DNA of 64,000 bases, taken from Owenia fusiformis (taxonomy: Eukaryota; Annelida; Polychaeta; Sabellida; Oweniidae). Both the position numbers and the translations under genes were made by a program. The first letter of the stretch is position 1. Each line of letters begins with the position of its first letter. The notes under the pieces are model-generated. The model saw only the letters and a list, made by a program, of their open reading frames with translations. It was not told the origin of the DNA and did no database searches. Location of the stretch: positions 10,808,150 through 10,872,149 of the forward strand of contig CAIIXF020000002.1 of the NCBI GenBank assembly GCA_903813345.2, written 5' to 3'. Below, one piece after another: positions 45,112 through 55,979 of the stretch.

Positions 45112-45880
45112 GTAAGATTTTTTTATTTCCCGATTTACACCTACTTATAAGTCACGTTGTGGATAATAATTTGGCTCGAAGTTAAGGAAGATAGTCTTGT
45201 TTGAGAATGTGTCAATGGTTTTAGGTTTTATATGTTAACAAAGACACAATTCACGTATTTAGTCCCTCGCTTTTCTAACACTGACGATCGGCATTAATAT
45301 TGCCAATATTACACTGATATTGGTCGTTTTTAACATCTCTAATGGACCTTGTCATTACCATTTTAAGTATGAAAATCAAATGACTCTTGAGAAGCTATTA
45401 ACATCAATACAATTAATTATTATTGAAAGATAATTACCTGTCCTCCTTTAGGCTGCTTGCAAATAAGTACCTCTTTATCATCACTTGTATTCAATTTACA
45501 TTTTGCTAAAAAGGTTAGCAACTATTCTTCTAATTTAGTCAATTTTTGATCCATGGGTTTTTTAAACAATTTCCTGATACACTGGTCTCTCCCACGCCCA
45601 GGGGTCACGCCTGTTTCTACACTTCGTGATACTGGTTTTATTGGTGTCCTTTTTATTGGGGTGCTTCGATGATCATTAGTAATGTCATTCTCATTAAAAC
45701 TAATTTCTGAGTCATTGTTGGCAGGATTTATTTTAATTATTTTATGACTTAATGAAGCATTGCTATTTGAACTCGAATTTAAGTCATCTTCAACGTCACT
45801 GTACTTTCTCTTCTTGTGAATGGAAAGATTACCTTGATAACATACCCAGCATTTTATATCAGATGTTACATCATCCATTA

Positions 45881-46788
45881 CACGGGCTACTAGAGTTTCC
45901 ACGTATATGGAGTATGACCGGTTCTTAGGCTACGAATATGACCTGTTTTGAAAGTCATGAGAGGCACAGCTGCTTAAAAATAGAAAATAAAGGTAAACTT
46001 CTATATTATCCTTTTTGAAATTGTGTTTGTTGAATATAGTTCATGCTGTATTTAATAGTAATGTAACAAAAAATGTTAAACATGAGCTATTTTAGCAATG
46101 TAACTGTTCATAGTGGAATATCAATCAGAAAGTACAGATTTCTCGCCTGAGCCAAATCATTAATATCACAGCAGAAAAAAAATCCCAAACCTATTTATGG
46201 CTAACCTGGACAAGATCTCCAAATCTCAGTTTATATGATCCCCCATAGAGTGAGCAAGAGAAGGATTTATCTTTTCCCAGAGGATACACTTGTGAAATGT
46301 CATGGAAACGAGTATAACACGGCCCACTGATTGTTTCACAACCGTATTCTCCAATAATGGGGCACCAGTGACATTTGTATTCTCAAAAATTCAAAGATGT
46401 ATCATATTTGGACAGAGCAGGCTAAATTATTTAAAATATTCATGACTAATTCGTAGATCTAGCTATATATTATACATAAGATGTGTCATCCTCTTCGGAG
46501 TTGCGTTGTGTTACACAAAAACTGATCAAAGATGCTGGAAACTAGGATTTCACGGCTTCAATCTAATATTAATACGTTTTCTCTTGATTAAGGCCCCTTG
46601 TGATATGCCTGGCATTATAAGTATACCAAATATCATTCATTGACCAAGTAGGATAAAAAGAAAACGTTTGAAAGTGTTCATAAAAAGCAAGTACTCACCT
46701 CGTCTGTTTATAGGAACAGAAATACGTTCACACTCGTAAGCTTAGAACCGGTCATACTCAATATACGCGGATACTCTAGTAACCCGTG
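45881..46788. mobile_element. 908 bp TIR element in the N-RAG gene, 5 bp TSD
   Basis: Both ends start CACGGG(C/T)TACTAGAGT and stay ~90% identical over ~48 bp as inverted repeats. The flanks are catta (45876-45880 and 46789-46793), a 5 bp target duplication confirmed because excision restores the N-RAG frame. CAC termini with a 5 bp duplication recall Transib/RAG-type elements rather than CACTA (3 bp) or hAT (8 bp). It has no transposase; one clean coding-like segment at 46206-46389 lies within. Confidence 0.8.
46206..46389 (-). CDS. Cys-rich exon-like segment inside the TIR element
   Basis: About 60 clean codons: EYKCHWCPIIGEYGCETISG, then CYTRFHDISQVYPLGK and GGSYKLRFGDLVQ, ending at a GT (CAG|GTTAGC) and preceded by TTGAATTTTTGAG, which could be an acceptor. 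A CxxC pair and the closing GD(L/V) phrase are the only landmarks. It may be a host exon captured by the element. Function unknown. Confidence 0.4.
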
Positions 46789-47217
46789 CATTATCCACTT
46801 GTTGTTTGTCTCAATAATTGTTCTTTTCAAACAGGAATCAAAGTCTTGTTTAAAGTTTTTATACTCCTGTTTTTTCAGTGCATTGTAGCATCTCTGGCAC
46901 AGCTTATTAGGATGGCAATTGGGTTTATCCAAATCATAATTCAGAGTCAGAATAATTTTTGTTAATATTCCTTGCACTGATACACATGACTGAGGCTTGT
47001 ATTTTTTCCTATAACTTTTGTTTTTTTGTCCACAAAGTCTACATAGATTAGCTAGTGATTTTAAGTGAATGTCTCTATGAATATCCATATTTGCTTCAAT
47101 GTATTAACAGGTTGAAAATCAGACTCGCATAATACTTCTCATTAGATGGGTATGCCATTTGATGCAATATTTTGAAAATTCTGGCAGGGGAAATGATTCA
47201 AAACTTGTTCTCATATA

Positions 47218-47407
47218 CAGGGTGATCCAGAAGTAACGTCAAAGATGTTGTAATTTCAAAAGTATTCATCAGATCTTCATGAAATTTGGTATACATGTAC
47301 CCACAACATTTCTGAGTTACCATCTCAAAGATTGGAATTCAATCATTTCATTGGTTGAAATTATGGTTGCTATAGTAACCCGATATCGCGTAACCCGGGG
47401 CAAATTA
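47218..47407. repeat. Mariner left TIR
   Basis: 190 bp, starting CAGGGTGATCCAG and ending ...GTAACCCGGGGCAAATT. Much longer than the ~30 bp usual for mariner. Confidence 0.9.
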
Positions 47408-47521
47408 CTTAACGTGTAATGCGTAATCTCAAAATATCAACAAGATCTGAAATTGTTATATCCTCAACATTTTATTTCACAACAATATAAATCATACTAT
47501 TGCACAGTTACTAATAATAGT

Positions 47522-48757
47522 TCATTCTACATAATTGCCACCATTTGCAACACATTTCTCATGTCTGGATACCCATTCCTTGAACACAGAATTAAATCCA
47601 TTAGAACTCATTCCTTGTAGGGCTAGTACTACGGCATTTTTCAATTCCTCACAGGATTGAAAATTATTTCCACTAAGGTTTCTTTTTAGTTCCCCATACA
47701 AATAAAAGTCACTGGGGGCAAGATCAGGTGAATAAGGGGCATGTTCAAGTTGTTGAAATCCAAGTGTTTGGACTGTGTTGCTGGTCAGGATTGCAGTGTG
47801 CGTAGGGGCATTGTCCCAATGCAAGATAAACTGCTGCAGATGTCCGGGACGCTTTTTCCTCAGGGAACGTTGAAGATCACGCTTCAGAACCTGAAAAACA
47901 AATGTTTAATGGTTGTTAAACCAGTTGTTTCATTGATTGGATTTGGATTTGAATCATGGCCATGGAGTTATAATTATATTGACAGTGAACAACATTTAAA
48001 TACTTTAATTTAAAAATAAAATTCACAGTATGATGTATTATTAGAACAAATGATATCTTACCTTTGCAATGTAAACGGCATTAATTTCCTGGCCAATGGG
48101 AACAAAATGGGTTAACACCATTCCTCTAATGTCAAAGAATGTCACAACCATTTGTTTCTTTTGTGGAATTCCTGGTACTATTTTAGGCTTGGTTGGTGTT
48201 GGGGAGTTGTCATGTTTCCACGATGAACTTTGTTGCGTGGTCTCTGGGATGTAGAATGATAGCAATGATTCGTCACTCGTAATGATCTTGTTAAGAAAGT
48301 CATCTCCATCTCTCCGATATTTTGCAAGAAAGTCCCTTGAAGCCTTAACACGCCGGTCTTTCTGCTCCTGTGTCAAGTCATGCGGCACCCATTTAGCAGA
48401 CACCTTCTTTAACAGACAGTTCTTTGTCAGTATCCGTTGCACAGTCCCATAGCTCAGATCGTGTTTTTCAGCCAATTCTCTGATAGAAATTTGCCTATTG
48501 TCCATAACATCAGCTTCAATTGCTTTGATGGTTTGATCATCGAATGACGACACTGGCCTGCCTCCTCGCTGCTTGTCTACCACTTCATCATATCCACTGG
48601 AATACTTGTTAAACCACCTGTAAATGTTTCTCTCAGCAATGGCAGCTTTACCATATGCCTTCTTTATCTGTCTTATAGTCTCTTTTACACCTTTCCCCAA
48701 CTTTACACAGAACTTAATGTTTGTTCTTTGCTCTATTTTACTCTGACTTGGCGCCAT
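47522..48757 (-). CDS. Mariner transposase, two exons, 354 aa
   Basis: Exon 1 (48757-48062, 232 codons) and exon 2 (47890-47522, 122 codons and stop) join in phase 0 at VYIAK|VLKRDL. The N-terminal half has the paired helix-turn-helix DNA-binding region (NIYRWFNKY, GGRPVSS linker, LSYGTVQRIL). WVPHDLTQEQKDRRV is the mariner linker. The catalytic core has TSDES (first Asp), HWDNAPTHTA (second Asp) and YSPDLAPSDFYLYGELK (third Asp, 34 residues on), so DD34D as in mariner. Length fits the family's ~345 aa. The start is supported by a good context (AAGATGG) and lies just inside the right TIR. It would cut and paste the element at TA. Confidence 0.95.
47891..48061 (-). other. Spliceosomal intron in the mariner transposase
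   Basis: 171 bp, donor AAAG|GTAAGA at 48061 and acceptor TTTGTTTTTCAG at 47891, with stops in all frames that would otherwise read through. Its exclusion restores the conserved stretch between VYIAK and the HWDN block at family length. Mariner genes are normally intronless. Confidence 0.85.
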
Positions 48758-48990
48758 CTTGAATTGGGTGGGTTAGTGTCCTTGGTCATGTTAGTATTTG
48801 TCATGGATGATGGAAGCAATTCAAAGAAATTGAAAGCTTTTTATGAATGCCTATTGTGACATCACAACTATTACATATTTGTTACCATGGCAACAAATAT
48901 AAAAATCATAGAAAACAAACAATGAACATTTTCAAATGTTACTGACTTTTTAAATTAGAGAAATTCACAAAAACGTTATGGTTTCTCTTC

Positions 48991-49180
48991 AATTTGCCCC
49001 GGGTTACGCGATATCGGGTTACTATAGCAACCATAATTTCAACCAATGAAATGATTGAATTCCAATCTTTGAGATGGTAACTCAGAAATGTTGTGGGTAC
49101 ATGTATACCAAATTTCATGAAGATCTGATGAATACTTTTGAAATTACAATGTCTTTGACGTTACTTCTGGATCACCCTGT
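48991..49180. repeat. Mariner right TIR
   Basis: 190 bp inverted copy of 47218-47407, ending GGATCACCCTG, then TA. Confidence 0.9.
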
Positions 49181-49353
49181 ATAGGGGACATGTCTTGTTA
49201 ACATTTGCTGAAATTTCTTATTCATTTCTCCTGCCAGATTTCTACTTATTTGAGGTTAAATGTACTAAACATTAAGATAATGGGATAATCAAGGAATTTC
49301 AGAAACCAGGGTTTGGCCTTATATAACAAATGGATAAACCAGATTTCTGGTCC

Positions 49354-49999
49354 TAGACTTCCACATGCATTGATAACATAGTATCCTGGGTCAAGTGAGT
49401 GCAGAAAGGGGTCAAACCAAGAACACACATTTGAGAAATTCAGTGGAAAAAGTGAGAGCATTGCTCTACATCTATATGCAGGAAGCAAGGAAGTCTCCAT
49501 TTTGGATGCAGCAGTTGCATAGCAACAAGCTCATTCATTATTTAGCAGGGGATATCTTGTTACTCAGTGATAGGCTATAACACTGTAGCAATAAATGATA
49601 CATTTGTAAGGCTCTGGGGATAGTGTGAGGTGTAACAGTGGGAACTCAGGGAGAAATATCTTATACTTCTGCTCACTAGACTTCCACATGCATTGATAAC
49701 ATAGTATCCTGGGTCAAGTGAGTGCAGAAAGGGGTCAAACCAAGAACACACATTTGAGAAATTCAGTGGAAAAAGTGAGAGCATTGCTCTACATCTATAT
49801 GCAGGAAGCAAGGAAGTCTCCATTTTGGATGCAGCAGTTGCATAGCAACAAGCTCATTCATTATTTAGCAGGGGATATCTTGTTACTCAGTGATAGGCTA
49901 TAACACTGTAGCAATAAATGATACATTTGTAAGGCTCTGGGGATAGTGTGAGGTGTAACAGTGGGAACTCAGGGAGAAATATCTTATACTTCTGCTCAC
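49354..49999. repeat. Exact 323 bp tandem duplication
   Basis: Copies 49354-49676 and 49677-49999 appear identical base for base, each beginning TAGACTTCCACATGC and ending TACTTCTGCTCAC. No recognised coding or transposon features lie within. Either a very recent duplication or an assembly artefact. Confidence 0.9.
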
Positions 50000-50657
50000 G
50001 TATCATCAGCTCCATCAAATTTCTTTCAATTTTATTATCTGGAGCAAATAAGACATGCTGTTTGTTGTTGGTTTCTAACTTACCCAATTCATCAGTATAT
50101 CGTCCATTACATCCTTGAGAATAAACATGTCGTCATCTTTTCCTTTGGCTGGAGGTGGGTGCTGGCAAAGCGACCTTGGTGGTTTAAATTGACTGTATTG
50201 TAGGGATGTAAGGACTGATATTTTCTCATCTTTTGCTTTGTCTAAGTTTACAAACTTAGCGAATGGATGTTGACCCTTTAAGTTGCCTATGAACTACGAG
50301 ACTGGATTTTATCTATCCCACATCATTTGAGACTGAATACTCTATCTTTTATGAGTACAAGTATCTACAACTTTTTTTGATGTTATGAGTATTGGCTATC
50401 AGTTTTTTAATTTTTCTTCAACATGTATTGTAATGACTTCAGTATGAATGAAATGTCCCTTGGTGTTCTGGTCCTGGATTGTGATATTGGTTCTCGATTG
50501 GAGGGGGAGGGGGATGTTACACATTGTTTCTTTTCACGTTATATGTTTTTGGGATATATAGGGTCTACTTTTCTTATGACAGATTTACACTTACAGTTTG
50601 CTTTTCTTGTTGGGTTTCTTTAAAGTTTTTAGTCACCCTTCCCTTTGGCATTTGTGC
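50000..50657. other. No recognised gene
   Basis: No domains seen. Frames on the plus strand at 50423-50763 overlap each other and look non-coding (low-complexity Phe/Leu). Confidence 0.4.
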
Positions 50658-51115
50658 TTATATATTTACATTGACCAGTTCTGTGATACCATCGAATATA
50701 GCTTCAGTGATCAATGCAGGGTCAAAAATACAGTTTTCAAGAAGTTTGTCGATATCTATGTGATCAGCTGCAGAATCTAAGAGATCATCATCACTACAAT
50801 CAGATTGTTGATTTTGAATATAGGCACATTCTTCATCAGAACTACTACTCGGAATGTTGTCATCTATTGTTGTAGAGATTGAAAGGAATCATTTAATTCA
50901 TCCACTGTTGACTTCTTTAAAGGTGTAGAGTGTAGCGAGTGATGCCTTAATTCCAGTTGTTTCTTAGGTGAAGGGTCAGCTACCTGTCTCTGAGTACTAG
51001 TCTTGGAGATTTGGCCCGACTCCAACTGTATATCCTGTGGTACACTTGATTGACTTTGTGTAGGTCTAGTATCCTGTGGATGGGGTGATACAAGCATTTG
51101 AGGCTGGTGTATCAA
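50658..51115 (-). CDS. Coding-like disordered and acidic segment
   Basis: The minus strand reads a Gln/Ser/Pro-rich stretch (SGQISKTSTQRQVADPSPKK), then after a frame change near 50866 an acidic stretch (SSSSDEECAYIQNQQSDCSD) and a helical tail (IDIDKLLENCIFDPAL, ITELVNVNI, stop at 50658). The frame change may be an intron or decay. Composition suggests the disordered C-terminus of a nuclear protein. No domain is recognised. Confidence 0.35.
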
Positions 51116-51379
51116 ACTAGTTTACAAGGAAGATCAAGATAAGTCAATGGAATACTTGCATGTACAGGGTTTAAAATAGTGTGATTTAAATTTGACTGTA
51201 TCGGTATTGTAGATGTATCAGTTGGTAGATGAATTTGAATATCAGGATCTACAAACCAACAACAATCTATCATAGTAATGTGAAAATGAAGAGGAATAGG
51301 GATATTATTTCACCTGACAAAACATTAACATATACTTCAACAAACTTACAGGCCTTTGCCAGGGAGGGGGGAGCGGAGC

Positions 51380-51655
51380 TCAGTTTTTCATAATTCTAGA
51401 TATATATTGGAACTTCACCTTGTCCCATACATCAACTATAGTCCAGTTTGTCAAGGTATTGAAACAATTTGATGCTTTCTGTTCTGCATTACTCAGCATG
51501 AACAAACATCGATCTCCATCCTCCTTTGTCATCGTTCTGCCGTTGTAGCATTCACATGAGGTTGATTCTCTAATGCTGCATTCTTGTGCATGCCATGAAT
51601 ATACCTCATCACAATCCATTGGAACCCCTTTCACTGTTTTTGGGAGCATACAGAT
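51380..51655 (-). CDS. Cys-rich terminal exon, unknown
   Basis: A minus-strand frame after an acceptor-like GTTAACAG at ~51657-51664 reads MLPKTVKGVPMDCDEVYSWH, then CSIRESTSCECYNGRTMTK, and ends at a stop near 51380. Several Cys (EC, CEC, DRC, NC) could form a small metal site or disulphides. No family recognised; it may be a last exon. Confidence 0.35.
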   Translation of the reverse strand: MCMLPKTVKGVPMDCDEVYSWHAQECSIRESTSCECYNGRTMTKEDGDRCLFMLSNAEQKASNCFNTLTNWTIVDVWDKVKFQYISRIMKN

Positions 51656-51664
51656 CTGTTAACA

Positions 51665-52869
51665 CCTGGATTGGGATCAGAGTGGAATCGTAGTCGGACC
51701 AGGTTATCGATTAGAAGTATCAATATGCAATCACGAAGTGATTTCATTGCTACTGTTTGACTATTTGACTGATTCATTCACACTGATTTCATAGATAGGC
51801 AAAATGGAATTGAGGTCAACTGATAGGAAGTTAAGCTGCAGACAGGCTGTTAATGCTACGCATGCTCAGTTGCTTGTTGTTATGATAAACAATATGGCTA
51901 ATGTGCCTGTTCAGATTCCTCTAGATTCCATGGTTTTATTGGAACTACAACTATATGGTATACTTAATTAACATCTTCAGCAAATAAATGAATTAGTCTG
52001 TCATCACTTTAAACCCCAACACTCCTTTCTCACCAATTTGATACTCTTAATAGCCATTAGTCTGATTTTCTTTACTTTAGGAATGCTGGCTTATCTTGAT
52101 ACTTTCCATCTTCAAGGTTAATTTAAGAAAAATCAGAAGTTTTCTGTACAAGAAGCATATAATGTAGTTGTTCTGAATAGTTTTACGTTTATCAATCACT
52201 AGTGCAATATTTTCTTTCATTTTTTAAAATGAGTAAGATGAACTTTAATTTGGATTATGACAAGTTTGAACAGTAGTCACAATGCGGATTGTTTACTTAA
52301 CACCTGTAGGATATGTGGCAAAAGAGCACAATTTTCCAAGAAATTTCAATGTGAGTATCTGCTTATATCTGTGTGAGCTATAAATATGGTATTTCCAATT
52401 TTTTACCTGGATATCGATTCTAATGATCCAAATTTAAATTGTTCAGTTCATAATTTGATCTACACTAAAATTCATTCATTTTTGATATAGGAAAATAAAA
52501 AAATGAAAGAAAATAGGTATTTATATCATAATACTTGGGTTGAACTCCTGAATATTTGTGTATAAACAGCATCATTGGGCAAACTTTAGTTATTTCTTTA
52601 ATTATGTAAGAAGATGTCAAATTCAGTTTTCGATTTAGAAGTTTTTGGTACTTCTGGAAAGGTAATTGAATAAACAAAATTAATTTTCTAATTAAATTCT
52701 ACAATTTGTGAAACATCCATGGTCAATATTACAAAAACTAGAATGACGGTTAATTACAATGGATTCTAAACCACAGTGTACTTTTAAATGCTGCTTCTTA
52801 TCAGTAAACAAAACTTAGCATTAACGATTGGCTGCCTTACTGTTACTTGATGCCTGCCTATAGTAGAGG
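51665..52869. other. No recognised gene
   Basis: AT-rich, no domain, RNA or repeat recognised. Confidence 0.4.
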
Positions 52870-53385
52870 TCAGCTAAGGACATGATCAAAGTTTCCATTA
52901 GGGAACTCAGTGTGCATTGTAATCTTGTATTTTCTTGAAGGTGTTATAGTAGCATTGTTCATCACAAATGGTGATGTAATGGCAAAAACAGTATTAACAC
53001 TCTGAAAGTGCATGGCCAGTTCTTGAGTATTCCTATCCTGCACAACACCTGTGTAATGGAGACACATCTTTGTGTTTCTTGTAACAAGAATTACATTGAA
53101 TTGCACTCTGATCGATTCCCATTGTCTCCGTCTGTTGGTCAAAGTCCAAAATATTATTCATAATAACATTTTTCTTTAGTTTTCCCAGGTTGATGTCATC
53201 GCGGTGATGGAACCGTAAGACTTTCGCACCTTTGACATATAAATCAAAACTGCCTGCTTTGAAGTATACGATTTCATGAGTTTTGCAAGAAACTTTTTGA
53301 TCATCTCATCAAAATGTTTAAAGTCAGGTATTTCATGATCATCAATCTCTATAGACAGGTGGAGGCCTTTATGCTCTTGAGTCAT
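52870..53385 (-). CDS. Two coding-like minus-strand frames, unknown
   Basis: Frames 53385-53176 (HLSIEIDDHEIPDFKHFDEM, then a basic helix) and 53142-52870 (RVQFNVILVTRNTKMC, AITSPFVMNNATITP, stop after FDHVLS) look like pieces of one protein split by a frameshift or small intron near 53160. They lie back to back with the filamin exon on the other strand. No domain is recognised. Confidence 0.3.
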
Positions 53386-53424
53386 GGCCTTAGATCCTTA
53401 AGTAAATGTTTCATATCATTGCAG

Positions 53425-53826
53425 GTATTGATGAACTTATCGAAGTAACTGCTGCTTCTGAGTACATACCAGACATTATAAAACACTTAAATGCTCGAGT
53501 CACTGATCAGGACAGTGTCAAACTCGAAACGCAAATTAGGGACATGAAGAATGGTAAATATATGGTACAGTTTGTCCCTCTGCGTGAAGGCAAACTAAAC
53601 ATAGATATTACGCTATATGGCCAGCATATTACACACAGTCCTTTCCCTGTAACCGTCAAAGAGGTAGAATCAGACACTGAGGATGTTGTTGAAGATGATG
53701 ATGTGATTTTTCTTAAGGAGTCAACAAAGCAAGGGATGTTAACAAAGGGGAATGAAGCATGTTTGGTCAAAGTATCGGATGTGACATGTTCTATTGATCC
53801 AACAATAGTCTACAAGGCTTATATAG
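53425..53826 (+). CDS. Filamin-type Ig repeat exon of a host gene
   Basis: The exon begins after CATATCATTGCAG and ends at ATAG|GTAAGT; 402 bp, phase 1 at both ends. It encodes a filamin/ABP280 Ig-like repeat: ELIEVTAASEYIPD, then NGKYMVQFVPLREGKLNIDI, GQHITHSPFPVTVK, with the usual G(K/Y)Y, F.P..G and H..SPF landmarks. An acidic linker (SDTEDVVEDDDV) and the start of a second Ser/Cys-containing module follow. Such repeats occur in filamins and TRIM-NHL-like proteins; one exon cannot decide which. No other exon was recognised on this strand. It has no stop or frameshift. Confidence 0.65.
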
Positions 53827-54148
53827 GTAAGTGTTCTAATACAGGGTAACCAAAAAATACTTTAACTGTATTGGACTTTGTTCCGTCCCCACAACTAACA
53901 GACTTGATACACAAAGAGATGGTTGGATACATTAAGCCATGTTTGGTCAAAGTATCGGATGTGACATGTTCTATTGATCCAACTATAGTCTACAAGGCTT
54001 ATATAGGTAAGTGTTCTAATACAGGGTAGCCCAAAAATACTTTAACTGTATTTGACTTTGTTCCAATTCCCATCTAACAGACTTGATACACAAGGAGATG
54101 GTTGGATACATGAATCAATGTTTGGTGAAAGTATCAGATGTGACATGA
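53760..54148 (+). repeat. ~180 bp tandem repeat containing an exon end
   Basis: GTTTGGTCAAAGTATCGGAT starts at ~53761, recurs at 53941 and, cut short and diverged (GTTTGGTGAAAGTATCAGAT), at ~54120. The first two units include the last ~66 bp of the filamin exon, its GTAAGT donor and part of the intron. The second unit thus holds a spare exon end and donor. Confidence 0.85.
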
Positions 54149-55979
54149 AAAGGATGGTCAAATTACTAGCAGAAGAAACCAACCTCATAGGCTGTGTATA
54201 CTGTGTAAATTCTTAACAAACAATGTTGAAAATAATCATAAAAAGAATGAATGGATATAGCAAACTGAACATGTATTTAAAATAATTCACACATAGCCAG
54301 GCAATTGGTATTCAATTCCAGCCAATCAGAACACGCTCTTTCATGTAACTGAATTCCCTTGTTCAACCAAAAATGCATATGTTGTATGGTTGTCAGGGTG
54401 AGGAGATTGAAATTGATGCTTTGTCAACTTGACACTTGCCTGTTAGTAATTTTTTTATCTTTTAGTTGATATTTTGGAAAATATTTTGCAATGTGTGAAT
54501 AGAATTTAAGCCCAAGACTGCATTGTGGCTGCTTCTTTTCACTCAGGCGTTGTTTCCTAAACTTTGCATTCCCGCTGTGTGGTCATGCAAAAAATTTGAA
54601 ACATCACCTTCAGTGGAATGATTCAGCATAGAATGTTTGGTTGCTTGCACAATGGTGAACAATCTACTACAATAACTCTGCCCACATTGTATGTTGGATA
54701 TGTATTGGTCAAGAACTGTTGAACATCAAGTTCTATCACATATGGGTCATGTGATGATCCCGTCTCAACTGACACATTTTTCTGAGAAAGTGCAGCATTT
54801 TTCCTCTGATTTCTAAAGTTAATAACTTTAGGGAGTTTGGCAGCTATTTCTGCAGCTATTTCCCTGGTTTTCAGAAGTTGTGTCCAGTACTTCCATTTCA
54901 AAGAAGTAATTTCATTGTAGTTGGTGTCAAGAAATGATTCAGATGTTATGGAATGGGTTTGCATAAAATGCCATTCAAAAAGTTGTAAATGTATCCATGT
55001 GTGATCATCAAATAAAACCTGATGCTGGGTTTCAAGGGTGTGTATATCCTTTAGTAGATTGACTAGATCTTAAGTGGTTTTCCAATGACTAGACTGATAT
55101 TTTATTCCTTTGGAAGCTATGGTTTTATAAAGGCAAAGGACTGTTTTGTCATCTACATCTGGGACTGTGGAAGGAGTTTTATTGTACAATATTTGAACAA
55201 TCACACCACTTATATCACAAACAATCTTCTCACAGGTTTTATCCTTTGGTCGATCTATGAAAAATATATTTTAAGATATCCGCTAATCATGAGCATTGTT
55301 TATCATTTATTTTATGAACAGCGTCACTGTGATATTTTTCAATATCTCTTTTAATTGTTTTAGATTTAATATCTGGAATAATGCTTTCAAGTTCTACTAA
55401 ATATATCCATGTAACATTTTCATGTTGAAATGAGGCTAGACTTCTTAATAGATGTAAAGCCATGTTAAGCCATCATGTCTGTACATCATCTCACAAAACA
55501 TAAATAATATCTGCAATTTAATATTTAGTATAATTGAATGTGGATATCTAAACCTTCTGTTTCATTCCATGCAAGTGCTGATCATGGAGCTCTTACAAAC
55601 TCAGATTTTAAATGACTTAGACTAGGAATATGCATGTAGCTTAGAAGTAATTCAATATTGCCAGCACAGTTTCTGGCTGGATGTAAGATAGATACTCGGT
55701 CACTTCTCATTTTACTATAAACACAGTGTCAACAGGAGTAATTATTAAATAGCCTGGAGGCAAGTACAGATCTGTACCAAGATTTCGGCATACAAATAAG
55801 ACTAAGAAGAAAGTATTCTATGAATGACATGCAAACTATCTAATGAATGTATACGGATACATGCTGTAGCTTGAATGTATGTTTGTTTTTTGTTATGTTA
55901 AATATGTTTTACTTACATCTAGTTGATTTAATATTTTTCTTTCTTTTAAACACCTGCGTAATCTCAACTATAAGTCGGG
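54149..55979. other. Mostly unassigned; one coding-like frame
   Basis: A minus-strand frame at 54964-54623 (WKYWTQLLKTREIAAEIAAK, then DPYVIELDVQQFLTNTYP, VGRVIVVDCSP) looks coding-like but matches no family I know. The rest has no recognised features. Confidence 0.35.

Larger units (their letters stand above)
44645..45521. other. Unassigned stretch
   Basis: No further domains recognised. It includes a small perfect hairpin (45057-45077) and a possible plus-strand first exon (45081-45111), listed separately. Confidence 0.35.
45522..47088 (-). pseudogene. N-RAG-like zinc protein, split by a TIR element
   Basis: An ATG at 47088 starts MDIHRDIHLKSLANLCRLCG, then HPNKLCQRCYNALKKQ and ETNNKW. 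After removing the insertion at 45881-46788 and one catta copy, the frame continues IMDDVTSDIKCWVCYQG, a basic HKKRKYSD block and a Ser/Asn-rich tail to a stop at 45522: 217 codons in all. Order and spacing (CRxCG; HPxxLCxxC; W; CxxC; KKRK) match the RAG1 N-terminal zinc region (CRICG; HPTEFCHNC; W; CDIC; KRK). A RAG1-N domain occurs in mollusc N-RAG-TP transposons (Aplysia). An arthropod-type ZAD finger is the main alternative. No catalytic domain follows in this frame; linkage to one by splicing is not seen. Confidence 0.6.
47218..49180 (-). mobile_element. Mariner (DD34D) transposon, apparently intact
   Basis: The 190 bp TIRs at 47218-47407 and 48991-49180 begin CAGGGTGATCCAGAAGTAAC and look ~99% identical. 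TA lies at 47216-47217 and 49181-49182. One two-exon transposase gene fills the inside on the minus strand. Good TIRs, a target duplication and an unbroken gene make this the most likely active element in the window. Confidence 0.95.

Noticed and set aside
49246-49823. Repeated METSLLPAYRCRAML-type frames on the minus strand
   Set aside because: They recur only because the DNA is tandemly duplicated; no domain and no splice structure that makes sense.
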